DNA from: Oscillospiraceae bacterium
Lineage (GTDB): Bacteria; Bacillota; Clostridia; Oscillospirales; Ruminococcaceae
Reading direction: 5' to 3'
Assembly: GCA_017396665.1 (NCBI GenBank)
Contig: JAFQLH010000060.1
Coordinates: forward strand, 1 to 64,000
Length of the DNA: 64,000 nt
The position numbers were made by a program, and so were the translations under genes. The stretch's first letter is position 1, and each line of letters opens with the position of its first letter. Below, piece by piece: positions 51,455 through 59,293 of the stretch. The notes under the pieces were generated by a model that had not been told where the DNA came from, did not search any database, and worked only from the letters and a program-made list of their open reading frames with translations.

Positions 51455-51793
51455 TTAGGTATTCTTATCTACCTGGTGGAAGGTTTTGAGGTTACCGATT
51501 TTCTCATTTCTTTCATCAAGGACTCTTTCCACCTCTGACCAATCAAGACCCTGGTTTGCACAGAGCACCATTACGTGATAGAGAAGGTCATTGATTTCGT
51601 TCATAAGCTCATCGTTGTCGCCGTTCTTTGCAGCGATAACAGTTTCGGTAGCTTCTTCGCCAATCTTCTTACAAATCTTATCTACGCCCTTGTCAAAGAG
51701 GTAGCAGGTATAGGAATTCTCCTGGGCTGTTCCCTCTTCGTAAGCCTTTTTACGAGCCTTGATTACTTCAAAAATTTCCTGATATACAGTCAT
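51455..51793 (-). CDS. hisE: Phosphoribosyl-ATP pyrophosphatase
   Basis: A 112-residue all-alpha enzyme of the MazG fold. The motif KKIGEEATETVIAAKNGDNDELMNEINDLLYHVMVL, shown as GEEATETVIAAK and NEINDLLYH, binds magnesium. It converts PR-ATP to PR-AMP in step 2 of histidine synthesis. It is separate from hisI but coupled to it by a TAATG overlap. It is the last gene of the operon. Confidence 0.95.
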   Translation of the reverse strand: MTVYQEIFEVIKARKKAYEEGTAQENSYTCYLFDKGVDKICKKIGEEATETVIAAKNGDNDELMNEINDLLYHVMVLCANQGLDWSEVERVLDERNEKIGNLKTFHQVDKNT

Positions 51794-52140
51794 TATTCAT
51801 TCTCCTCATTATACATTTCATTGAAAAAACAGCTATACGAGCCTGTATGGCAAGCAACGCCCGTCTGCTTTACGTTTACGAGCAAGGTATCGTTATCGCA
51901 GTCAGAATAGATAGAAACCACCTTCTGCAGGTGACCAGAGGTTGCACCCTTATTCCAGTACTCCTGACGTGAGCGGCTCCAGAACCATGTATAGCCCGTT
52001 TCAAGTGTTTTCTTAAGACTTTCCTTGTTCATATAGGCAAGCATAAGAACTGTTTTAGTATCTACCTCATAGCAGATTGCAGGGATAAGCTCGCCTTTTT
52101 CAAAATACTTATCGAGGTCATTCAAATCAATTTTAATCAT
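51793..52140 (-). CDS. hisI: Phosphoribosyl-AMP cyclohydrolase
   Basis: A 115-residue zinc enzyme. [49 protein letters not shown] and CHTGSYSCF follow the family order; Cys and Asp ligands are in DCDND and CHTGSYSC. It opens the adenine ring in step 3. The start at 52140 is chosen for AAAGGAG; a frame seven codons longer is unsupported. The first 13 codons are nearly duplicated at 52596-52649, across the inserted GNAT gene. Confidence 0.95.
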   Translation of the reverse strand: MIKIDLNDLDKYFEKGELIPAICYEVDTKTVLMLAYMNKESLKKTLETGYTWFWSRSRQEYWNKGATSGHLQKVVSIYSDCDNDTLLVNVKQTGVACHTGSYSCFFNEMYNEENE

Positions 52141-52151
52141 AGTATTCTCCT

Positions 52152-52553
52152 TTATGTCCACAGAGATGTTATAAACATCGGAGATGATGTATCCGACTTT
52201 TCAAAGCCGCAGTTTTCATAGAACTTCATTTCCTGATTGTAAGCAACTACAACTATACGCAGATAATCCTTGTATTTCTCCTTGACCATTTCAACAAGCC
52301 TGCGACCGATAGCTTTTCCCTGATAATCAGGTTCAACCAGAAGATAATGAACATATGCGGTCATCACGCCATCGTCCATTGCACATATCATGCCTACTAG
52401 TCTGTCGTTGTCCCATGCGCTTACTACGGTACTGAAATTTTTCATAGCTGTAACAAGCTTATCGGGATAATGTCCTGACGACCAGTCGACAGACAAAAAC
52501 AAACGTTCCAGCTCTTCTTTTGTAAATTCGTGTGTATTTCTGAATTCTACCAT
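52152..52553 (-). CDS. GNAT-family N-acetyltransferase inserted in the his operon
   Basis: A 133-residue acetyltransferase. The acetyl-CoA loop is [19 protein letters not shown] and the end has [20 protein letters not shown]. It is in the small GNAT group with no side domain. It lies between a truncated copy of hisI (52596-52649) and full hisI (52140), so it probably entered the operon by a recombination that duplicated the hisI start. It has no known role in histidine synthesis. Confidence 0.87.
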   Translation of the reverse strand: MVEFRNTHEFTKEELERLFLSVDWSSGHYPDKLVTAMKNFSTVVSAWDNDRLVGMICAMDDGVMTAYVHYLLVEPDYQGKAIGRRLVEMVKEKYKDYLRIVVVAYNQEMKFYENCGFEKSDTSSPMFITSLWT

Positions 52554-52595
52554 ATTATCTCCAAATTAAATCTACTTTGATAAGCCATGTTAAAT

Positions 52596-52649
52596 TCACT
52601 TCTCAAAATACTTATCGAGGTGATTTAAGTCAATTTTAACTTTACTCAT
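52596..52649 (-). pseudogene. Truncated duplicate of the hisI start
   Basis: Minus strand ATG at 52649 opens MSKVKIDLNHLDKYFEK and stops at 52596. Real hisI begins [15 protein letters not shown]. At DNA level about 33 of 39 bases agree. The ATG overlaps the stop of the membrane-protein gene by four bases (ATGA), the position hisI would occupy if it had followed that gene directly. The fragment is therefore likely a scar of the event that put the GNAT gene here. Confidence 0.75.
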
Positions 52650-52948
52650 CTAGGTTCCTTTTCTTTTCTTATGAGCGGCAATATAATCAGCATAACAGCA
52701 AAGCCGATTGCAGAACCTATTGCAGCTGTTCCGATAATCAGAAACAGAAGCTCCATCGCATAGTTTGTATGTAAATTGGAAATAGCTTCACAGAGCACAT
52801 ACAATAACAGCGAGCATCCAGTAGATATCATAAGATTTTTTCTTGACTTGATTCTACTTGCAAATATTAAAGATACAATCAGACCTGCGATTAGAAAAAG
52901 AAAACTGTCTGATTCAAAAAGCTCCTGTAAAATCGGAAGATATTTCAT
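52646..52948 (-). CDS. Small membrane protein in the his operon
   Basis: A 100-residue protein with three hydrophobic segments (near residues 15-30, 42-58 and 66-88) and a basic C-terminus ending KEKEPR. No family recognised. It starts six bases after hisF ends and its stop overlaps the truncated hisI start by four bases, so it belongs to the operon. It could be a transport or regulatory accessory; nothing in the sequence points to histidine. Confidence 0.7.
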   Translation of the reverse strand: MKYLPILQELFESDSFLFLIAGLIVSLIFASRIKSRKNLMISTGCSLLLYVLCEAISNLHTNYAMELLFLIIGTAAIGSAIGFAVMLIILPLIRKEKEPR

Positions 52949-52954
52949 ATCTCA

Positions 52955-53710
52955 TTACCTCACAAGCACGTTTTTGCTCTTGCAGTATTCCTTTACTTCT
53001 CCCACTGTCAGCTCCTTGAAGTGGAAAAGAGAAGCTGCAAGTGCTGCGGTTGCGTTTGTTTTCTCAAAAACCTCGTAGAAGTCATTTATCTTTCCTGCTC
53101 CGCCGCTGGCGATTACAGGGATTGTACAGGCGTCGCAAACTGCCTTGAGCATTTCGATATCAAAGCCTTCCTTAGTGCCGTCAGCGTCAATGGAATTGAG
53201 GCAGATTTCTCCTGCACCAAGCTCCTGCACCTTCTTTACCCATTCGATGAGGTCAAGCTTCATATCGACTCTTCCGCCGTTTATGTATACTGTCCATTTG
53301 CCGTCGGCTACCTTTTTAGCGTCGATACCGACACATATGCACTGTGAGCCGAAGATATCAGCTCCGTCCTTAATAAGCTGAGGGTTCTTTACAGCCTGAG
53401 AGTTTACAGAAACCTTATCTGCGCCAGCTCTTAAGGTTTCTCTGATATCATCGACAGTTTTTATTCCGCCGCCGACTGTAAGAGGTACAAACACCTTCTT
53501 CGCAGTTTCTCTTACGACATCTAGGAACACTCCTCTGCCTTCATAGGAAGCAGTTATATCATAGAAAACAATTTCGTCTGCGCCCTGCTTATTGTACTCC
53601 TCAGCACAAGCAACAGGGTCTCCTACTTCCTTGATTCCCTCAAAGTTAACGCCCTTTACGACCTTTCCGTCACGCACGTCGAGGCAAGGTATTATTCTTT
53701 TTGCAAGCAT
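52955..53710 (-). CDS. hisF: Imidazole glycerol phosphate synthase, cyclase subunit
   Basis: A 251-residue (beta/alpha)8 barrel. The catalytic acids are in [12 protein letters not shown] (Asp11) and in [11 protein letters not shown] (Asp near 131); the phosphate sites read VGGGIKT and ASGGAGK. It makes imidazole-glycerol phosphate and AICAR from PRFAR with ammonia from HisH. It begins immediately after hisH. Its usual partner HisA, which makes PRFAR, is not encoded in this operon. Confidence 0.96.
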   Translation of the reverse strand: MLAKRIIPCLDVRDGKVVKGVNFEGIKEVGDPVACAEEYNKQGADEIVFYDITASYEGRGVFLDVVRETAKKVFVPLTVGGGIKTVDDIRETLRAGADKVSVNSQAVKNPQLIKDGADIFGSQCICVGIDAKKVADGKWTVYINGGRVDMKLDLIEWVKKVQELGAGEICLNSIDADGTKEGFDIEMLKAVCDACTIPVIASGGAGKINDFYEVFEKTNATAALAASLFHFKELTVGEVKEYCKSKNVLVR

Positions 53711-54325
53711 TTACTTTACCTCCCCTATCATTGATGCGAAGTTAGAAAGAATTTTAAGTCCGACAGTTCCGCTCTTTTCAGGGTGGAACTGTGCTCCGTA
53801 CACATAGCCACCGTCTGTTACCATAGCGGAAACCGGACTTCCGTATTCACAATAGGCAACTAAGTTTTCCTTATCGCAGAACGCTTTATAGGAATGCACA
53901 AAGTAAACATAGTCGTCATTTGTGATACCCTTCATAATCGGACTATCGCTTGTAATTTCGAGCTTATTCCAGCCCATGTGAGGAACGATAAGCCCCTCGT
54001 CTTCAATCATTTTTACGCTTCCCGGGATAAGTCCGAGACCGTCAAATTCGCCAAACTCATAGCCCTTTTCAAAAAGCACCTGCATACCGAGGCAGATACC
54101 GAGGAAAGGCTTTTTCTTTGCTTCCTCTTTGAGCACAGGTATGAGCCCAGACTTTTCGAGCATATTCATTGCCCAGCCAAACGCACCTACTCCGGGGAGT
54201 ATTATTGCGTCGGCATTTCTTATTTCGTCGGCGTTATTTGTAAGCTTATTTTCGATGCCGAGAAAGTCAAGAGCGTTCTTCACGCTGAATATATTTCCGG
54301 CTCCGTAATCAATAAGTGCTATCAT
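53711..54325 (-). CDS. hisH: Imidazole glycerol phosphate synthase, glutamine amidotransferase subunit
   Basis: A 204-residue class I glutaminase. The nucleophile is Cys in GICLGMQVLFE, the oxyanion and tunnel region has PGVGAFGWAMN, and His-Glu are in QFHPEKSG. It supplies ammonia to HisF. The stop is one base ahead of the hisF start, giving coupled translation of the heterodimer. Confidence 0.96.
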   Translation of the reverse strand: MIALIDYGAGNIFSVKNALDFLGIENKLTNNADEIRNADAIILPGVGAFGWAMNMLEKSGLIPVLKEEAKKKPFLGICLGMQVLFEKGYEFGEFDGLGLIPGSVKMIEDEGLIVPHMGWNKLEITSDSPIMKGITNDDYVYFVHSYKAFCDKENLVAYCEYGSPVSAMVTDGGYVYGAQFHPEKSGTVGLKILSNFASMIGEVK

Positions 54326-54328
54326 AGT

Positions 54329-54910
54329 TTATAAAGCTCCCTTTGTAGAAAGAAGTGTATCAGAATTAATCTTTACAGCCTGCTTCAAAGCGTGTGCAAC
54401 AGCCTTGAAGATAGCTTCAGTCTTGTGGTGGTCGTTGCTTCCGTAGCAAGACTTTATGTGGAGTGTGATACCTGCATTGAAAGCAAATGCTCTGAAGAAT
54501 TCTTCAGTAAGGCAGGAGTCGTACTCGCCTATCTTGCTATCTGTAAAGCTTGCATCAAATACGAGGAACGGTCTTGCGCTGATATCGAGTGAGCAAAAAC
54601 CGAGTGCTTCATCCATCGGGATATAGGCTGTACCATATCTTGCGATACCGCACTTATCACCTACTGCCTTTGCAAGAGCCTGACCAACTACGATACCTGT
54701 GTCCTCGACAGTGTGGTGTCCGTCAACATTAAGGTCGCCCTTTACGCACACCTCAAGCGACATATTTCCGTGAACGGCGAGGGCTGTAAGCATATGGTCA
54801 AAGAAGCCTATGCCTGTATCAATCTTAACGGTGTTCTTTTCACAGTCGAGTGCGAGCTTTACGGAAATATCGGTTTCCTTAGTTTTTCTTTCAATATAAG
54901 CTTCTCTCAT
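54329..54910 (-). CDS. hisB: Imidazoleglycerol-phosphate dehydratase
   Basis: A 193-residue metal enzyme. Metal ligands are in GFFDHMLTALAVHG, DGHHTVEDTGI and SCYGSNDHHKTEAIFKA; the HHKTEA motif is diagnostic. It is monofunctional: the histidinol-phosphatase domain of the enteric HisB is absent. Dehydrates imidazole-glycerol phosphate. It follows hisC by three bases. Confidence 0.96.
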   Translation of the reverse strand: MREAYIERKTKETDISVKLALDCEKNTVKIDTGIGFFDHMLTALAVHGNMSLEVCVKGDLNVDGHHTVEDTGIVVGQALAKAVGDKCGIARYGTAYIPMDEALGFCSLDISARPFLVFDASFTDSKIGEYDSCLTEEFFRAFAFNAGITLHIKSCYGSNDHHKTEAIFKAVAHALKQAVKINSDTLLSTKGAL

Positions 54911-54913
54911 AGT

Positions 54914-55984
54914 TTAGCTCCTTTCGTTTTCAGACAGGATTTCGCAGAGCGCTTCAAACAGCTTATCCATCTGCTCCTGTGTACCGATTGTAATTCTGAG
55001 GTGGTTGTTTATTCTGTCCTTATTCCAGTACCTTACGAAAATACTCTTTTCCTTGAGCTTTTCAAAGATTGTTTTTGCAGGTACTGTTTTATGGGTTGCG
55101 AAGATAAAGTTACTCATTGAATCAGGAAATTCAAATCCGAGCTCTGCGAGCTTCTCCTTTGAATACTCTCTTACTCTGACAATTTCGTTCTTTGTCTTTT
55201 GGAAGTATTCCTCATCCTTCACAGACTCAGCTCCTGCGAGCTGGGTTACCCAGTTCATTGTATAGGAATTGATAGAGAACTTAACGTCGTTCAGGTACTT
55301 GATAAGCTTCTTGCTACCGAAGGCGTAGCCGATTCTTGCGCCCGCCATTGAACGTGATTTTGAGAAGGTCTGGACAACGAGAAGGTTCTCATACTTATCA
55401 ATAAGCTTTACACAGCTTTCTCCGCCAAAGTCGATATACGCTTCATCGACAATTACAACGCTGTTAGTGTTTGCCTTCAGGATACTTTCAAACATATCTA
55501 CTGACTGGAGCACACCTGTTGGCGCATTAGGATTAGGGATAACTATTCCTCCGTTTTCACAGAAATAGTCATTTGCGTCGATAGTGAAGTCATCCTTGAG
55601 AGCTTTTGTTTCATACTTGATTCTATAAACATCGCACCAGACGTCATAGAAGGAATATGTAATATCCGGGAAGATGACCGGCTTATCAGAGTTGAAGAAC
55701 GTCAGAAAGGCCATTGAGAGAACGTCGTCAGAGCCAACTCCGACGAATATCCGGTCGCTGTCGACACCATATCTTTCAGCCAGTGCATCAACGAGGACAG
55801 TTGAATCTGTATCCGGATAGAGTCTGAGCTTATCAGAATCAAACTCCTTTACAATCTGAGCTGCCTTAGGTGAAGGCGGAAAAGGGTTTTCATTTGTATT
55901 AAGCTTAATTATATAACTGCATTTAGGCTGCTCGCCGGGTGTATAAGGTACAACCCTGCGAACATTGTTTTCCCATAAATTCAT
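54914..55984 (-). CDS. hisC: Histidinol-phosphate aminotransferase
   Basis: A 356-residue class I PLP aminotransferase. The PLP Lys lies in QTFSKSRSMAGARIGYA, and the other cofactor contacts are PNPNAPTG and VDEAYIDF. It transfers the amino group from glutamate to imidazole-acetol phosphate. The gene follows hisD by 16 bases. Confidence 0.95.
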   Translation of the reverse strand: MNLWENNVRRVVPYTPGEQPKCSYIIKLNTNENPFPPSPKAAQIVKEFDSDKLRLYPDTDSTVLVDALAERYGVDSDRIFVGVGSDDVLSMAFLTFFNSDKPVIFPDITYSFYDVWCDVYRIKYETKALKDDFTIDANDYFCENGGIVIPNPNAPTGVLQSVDMFESILKANTNSVVIVDEAYIDFGGESCVKLIDKYENLLVVQTFSKSRSMAGARIGYAFGSKKLIKYLNDVKFSINSYTMNWVTQLAGAESVKDEEYFQKTKNEIVRVREYSKEKLAELGFEFPDSMSNFIFATHKTVPAKTIFEKLKEKSIFVRYWNKDRINNHLRITIGTQEQMDKLFEALCEILSENERS

Positions 55985-56000
55985 TTAAAACGCACCTGTC

Positions 56001-57287
56001 CTAGTCTTCAAATCTAATCTTAACTGCATTAGCGTGAGCTGTGAGTCCTTCTCTTTCTGCAACTGTAACTATATCCTTCTTTGCAGCCATCAGAGCTTCT
56101 TCTGTATAATAGATAAAGCTCTGTCTCTTTTCGAAGCTATTAACTCCGAGTGGTGAGAAGAATCTTGCTGTACCGCTTGTAGGAAGAACGTGGTTAGGAC
56201 CTGCGTAGTAATCTCCGAGTGGTTCAGGAGAATAGTTTCCGAGGAACATTGAACCTGCATTATCAATCTGACCTACATATTCAAGCGGATTTTCAAACAG
56301 AATCTCGATGTGTTCAGGAGCAAATCTGTTTGCCATCTGTACAGCCTGAGCCTTATTTTCACACACGATAATTGCACCGTAATCATCGAGAGACTTTCTG
56401 ATAATTTCAGAACGGCTGAGAGTCTTAAGCTGATTTTCAAGCTCTACCATAGCCTTGTCAGCACTTTCCTCATCGGTTGTTACGAGGATTGCGGAAGCCA
56501 ACACGTCGTGTTCTGCCTGTGACATAAGGTCAGCGGCGATATACTTAGGGTCAGCACTTCCGTCAGAGAGAACGAGGATTTCGCTTGGACCTGCTACCAT
56601 ATCGATATCAACTGTGCCGTAGAGGAGCTTCTTAGCGGTTGCTACATAGATATTACCAGGACCTACGATTTTGTCAACCTTAGGAATCTGCTCAGTACCG
56701 TAAGCGAGTGCTGCGATAGCCTGTGCACCGCCTGAGAGGAACACTCTGTCAACTCCACAGAGAGCAGCAGCTACGAGAATATCCTTGTTTGGTGTTCCGT
56801 CCTTGAGAGGAGGAGTTACCATAATAATTTCCTTAACACCTGCAATCTTAGCAGGAACAGCATTCATAAGAACAGATGAAGGATAAGCAGCAGTACCGCC
56901 CGGTACATAGAGACCAACTCTTTCGAGGCCTCTTACTCTCTGACCGAGAATTACGCCATTATCCTTTGTATCAACAAAGGACTGTGACTTCTGCTTCTCG
57001 TGAAAAACTCTGATGTTCTCGATAGAGTTAAGGAGAGCATCTGTGAAGTCGCTGTCCGCTTCAGTAAGTGCGTCATTGATAACCTCTCTCGGAACTTCAT
57101 AATACTTAGGAAGCTTTCCGTCGAACTTTTCTGTATATGCTAAAACGGCTTTATCACCGTTTTCCTTAACGTCGTCGATGATTTCAGTAACAACCTGTGT
57201 TACCTTCTTATTTGTTTCGCCGTTTCTCTTATCGAGGTCGGCAAAAAACTTATATTCATCAACGCCGTTTGCGTAAATTTTCTTCAT
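56001..57287 (-). CDS. hisD: Histidinol dehydrogenase
   Basis: A 428-residue enzyme doing the last two oxidations to histidine with NAD. The zinc and active-site signature is VAGPSEILVLSDG, followed by DLMSQAEHDVLASAILV; later FAPEHIEI and GPNHVLPTSGTARF hold the catalytic Glu-His pair. Length is normal. It begins about 20 bases after hisG ends. Confidence 0.96.
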   Translation of the reverse strand: MKKIYANGVDEYKFFADLDKRNGETNKKVTQVVTEIIDDVKENGDKAVLAYTEKFDGKLPKYYEVPREVINDALTEADSDFTDALLNSIENIRVFHEKQKSQSFVDTKDNGVILGQRVRGLERVGLYVPGGTAAYPSSVLMNAVPAKIAGVKEIIMVTPPLKDGTPNKDILVAAALCGVDRVFLSGGAQAIAALAYGTEQIPKVDKIVGPGNIYVATAKKLLYGTVDIDMVAGPSEILVLSDGSADPKYIAADLMSQAEHDVLASAILVTTDEESADKAMVELENQLKTLSRSEIIRKSLDDYGAIIVCENKAQAVQMANRFAPEHIEILFENPLEYVGQIDNAGSMFLGNYSPEPLGDYYAGPNHVLPTSGTARFFSPLGVNSFEKRQSFIYYTEEALMAAKKDIVTVAEREGLTAHANAVKIRFED

Positions 57288-57307
57288 AGTGGATAATCCT
57301 TTCTTTG

Positions 57308-57937
57308 TTATATATTAGCTTCAATAAGAGAAAGAAGCTGCTGAATTTCTTTTTGTCTGAGCTTCATACTTACTGTATTTACAATAAGTCTTGCAGAGAT
57401 AGGAGCGATATCCTCGATTACTTCGAGTCCGTTTTCTTTAAGCGTTGTACCTGTTTCAACGATATCTACGATACCGTCAGAGAGCTCGAGGAGCGGTGCA
57501 AGCTCTACCGAGCCTTCAATCTTTACGATTTCAACGTCCATACCTTTGCTTTCAAAGAAGCTTCTTGCAACGTTCGGGTACTTTGAAGCGATTGTCTTTA
57601 CGTCATAGCCGCCGAAGAACTTGTCGCCCTTTTTAGTTGCAAGAGCAAATCTGCATCTCCCGAAGCCGAGGTCACACAGCTCAAAATACTTGCCCTGCAT
57701 TTCCATAATAGTATCCTTTCCGACAACACCTATATCACAGACACCATGCTCTACATAAGTGATAACGTCGTTTGCTTTAGCCAAAACGACCTCAAGGTTT
57801 CCGTCGGTTATAGGAAGAATAAGCTTTCTTCCCTTTTCTCTTACAGCGGTACAATCATAGCCGATTCTCTCAAACAATGCGATTGTATCCTTTTCAAGTC
57901 TGCCTTTTGTAAGGGCAATTCTTATCGGCTTATTCAA
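57308..57937 (-). CDS. hisG: ATP phosphoribosyltransferase, short form
   Basis: A 209-residue short-form HisG that needs HisZ as regulatory subunit. It starts MNKPIRIALTKGRLEKDT if the TTG at 57937 is used, which aligns with known HisG; GTG 57946 and ATG 57949 are further possibilities but their ribosome site would be too close. Key motifs are HGVCDIGVVGKD and the PRPP site DIVETGTTLKENGL. It overlaps hisZ by 8 bases, so the two subunits are coupled. The first committed step of the pathway. Confidence 0.93.
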   Translation of the reverse strand: MNKPIRIALTKGRLEKDTIALFERIGYDCTAVREKGRKLILPITDGNLEVVLAKANDVITYVEHGVCDIGVVGKDTIMEMQGKYFELCDLGFGRCRFALATKKGDKFFGGYDVKTIASKYPNVARSFFESKGMDVEIVKIEGSVELAPLLELSDGIVDIVETGTTLKENGLEVIEDIAPISARLIVNTVSMKLRQKEIQQLLSLIEANI

Positions 57938-59147
57938 CGTACTCACCATCCTTAAGTGTTAATATCTTTACTGTATCAGAAACGATATGGAGTTGATTTA
58001 CACCCTTGTTTTTGCAGTATTCAATTGTGCCTTCAAGGTCTTCAAAAACTGCATTTTCTGCAACCAAGCCCTTCTGAGCGAGCTCCATTGCGTAGGTTAT
58101 TGCATCTATACAATAGCCATGCTCTGCAAATATAACGGCATCAGGTGCCTTTGACACCGGTGAAAGCGAGAGCTTTCTTACGAGTGCAGCGACAAGATTT
58201 ACATTGATTGCAAAACCTGTAGCAGGAACGTCATAGCCAAACTCTGAGATGAGCTTGTTATAACGGCCACCCTGAAGCACAGCTTCACCGACACCGCTTA
58301 AATAACCCTTGAACACGATACCTGTATAGTAATCTGTTCTGTTAACTATACCGAGGTCAACAGAGAGCTTATCACCGAGGCCTAGCTTTTGGAGTGAGTT
58401 ATAGAACTCTCTGAGGTTATCGAGAATAGTCTGAATTTTGTCATTAGCGACAAGCTTAGCAGCCTTGTCGAACACTTCCACACCGCCGAAGAGTGATGGG
58501 AGCTTCTTAAGCGCCTTAGTTACATTGTTATCGCCGATAGAATCGAGAAGGTCGTTAAGTGCAGGATAGTTCTTAGCTTCAATGAGGTATCTGATTTCTT
58601 CGCTTACGTTATCATTGACACCCAGCAGAGCCACAAGCTCCTTGAAGAAACCGATATCGCCGATTTCAAGTCTGAAGTCTGTACCCTTATAAGCCTTAAG
58701 AACGCTGACTGCTATACTCATTACTTCAAAATCTGCTCTTTTATACTCAGAGCCGATAAGCTCTATACCCGACTGGACGATTTCGTCGGAACGTCCCTTG
58801 AGCAGCTTATTGTTCTCGTACACGTTCTGTGTATAGAAGAGTCTGAGTGGAAGAGGCATATCACGAAGTCTTGTTGCGACAAGTCTTGCGATAGGGATTG
58901 TACAATCAGGTCTTAATGTAATAAGTCTGCCCTTTGAGTCAGAAAGCTTATACAGTGCCTCCTGCGAGTATCTTCTTGCGCCGGAATTGAACACATCATA
59001 AAATTCGATTCCGGGTGTGAAAACCTCGCTGTATCCCATTCCCTTAAAAATATTTATGTATTTGTTTTCTACATCTCTTATTGCAAGGCATTCTTCAAAG
59101 AGTATATCCTTTGTGCCTTCCGGAGTTATAAGTTCAAAGCTTCTCAT
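57930..59147 (-). CDS. hisZ: ATP phosphoribosyltransferase regulatory subunit
   Basis: A 405-residue protein of the HisRS-like fold without tRNA-charging function. It has the class II pattern LRPDCTIPIARLVATR and FYTQNVYENNKL, with RADFEVMSI and GVGEAVLQGGRYNKLI near the end. It binds short HisG and makes the enzyme sensitive to histidine. First gene of the his operon; AGGAG lies six bases before the ATG and the promoter is at 59206-59235. Confidence 0.95.
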   Translation of the reverse strand: MRSFELITPEGTKDILFEECLAIRDVENKYINIFKGMGYSEVFTPGIEFYDVFNSGARRYSQEALYKLSDSKGRLITLRPDCTIPIARLVATRLRDMPLPLRLFYTQNVYENNKLLKGRSDEIVQSGIELIGSEYKRADFEVMSIAVSVLKAYKGTDFRLEIGDIGFFKELVALLGVNDNVSEEIRYLIEAKNYPALNDLLDSIGDNNVTKALKKLPSLFGGVEVFDKAAKLVANDKIQTILDNLREFYNSLQKLGLGDKLSVDLGIVNRTDYYTGIVFKGYLSGVGEAVLQGGRYNKLISEFGYDVPATGFAINVNLVAALVRKLSLSPVSKAPDAVIFAEHGYCIDAITYAMELAQKGLVAENAVFEDLEGTIEYCKNKGVNQLHIVSDTVKILTLKDGEYVE

Positions 59148-59173
59148 TTCTTTTCTCCTATTTAAATTTTATC

Positions 59174-59235
59174 GTAGTAAAGTGCTACTATGTTATCATA
59201 TTACTATGATAACACAGAGGACCTTACAAAGTCAA
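59174..59235 (-). promoter_or_regulatory. Promoter and candidate operators of the his operon
   Basis: Minus strand TTGACT (59230-59235), 18-base spacer, TATCAT (59206-59211). A perfect ten-base inverted repeat TGTTATCATA / TATGATAACA (59191-59214) covers the -10 box. A second, shorter repeat GTAG-N7-CTAC (59174-59188) lies just downstream. Both are good positions for a repressor. A histidine-responsive TrpR-like regulator is known in Firmicutes, but I cannot confirm its motif here. Confidence 0.6.
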
Positions 59236-59293
59236 TGATAATTATACACAAATAAACCCCAAGAGGTCTGTGTTCATATATAACATATCACAA

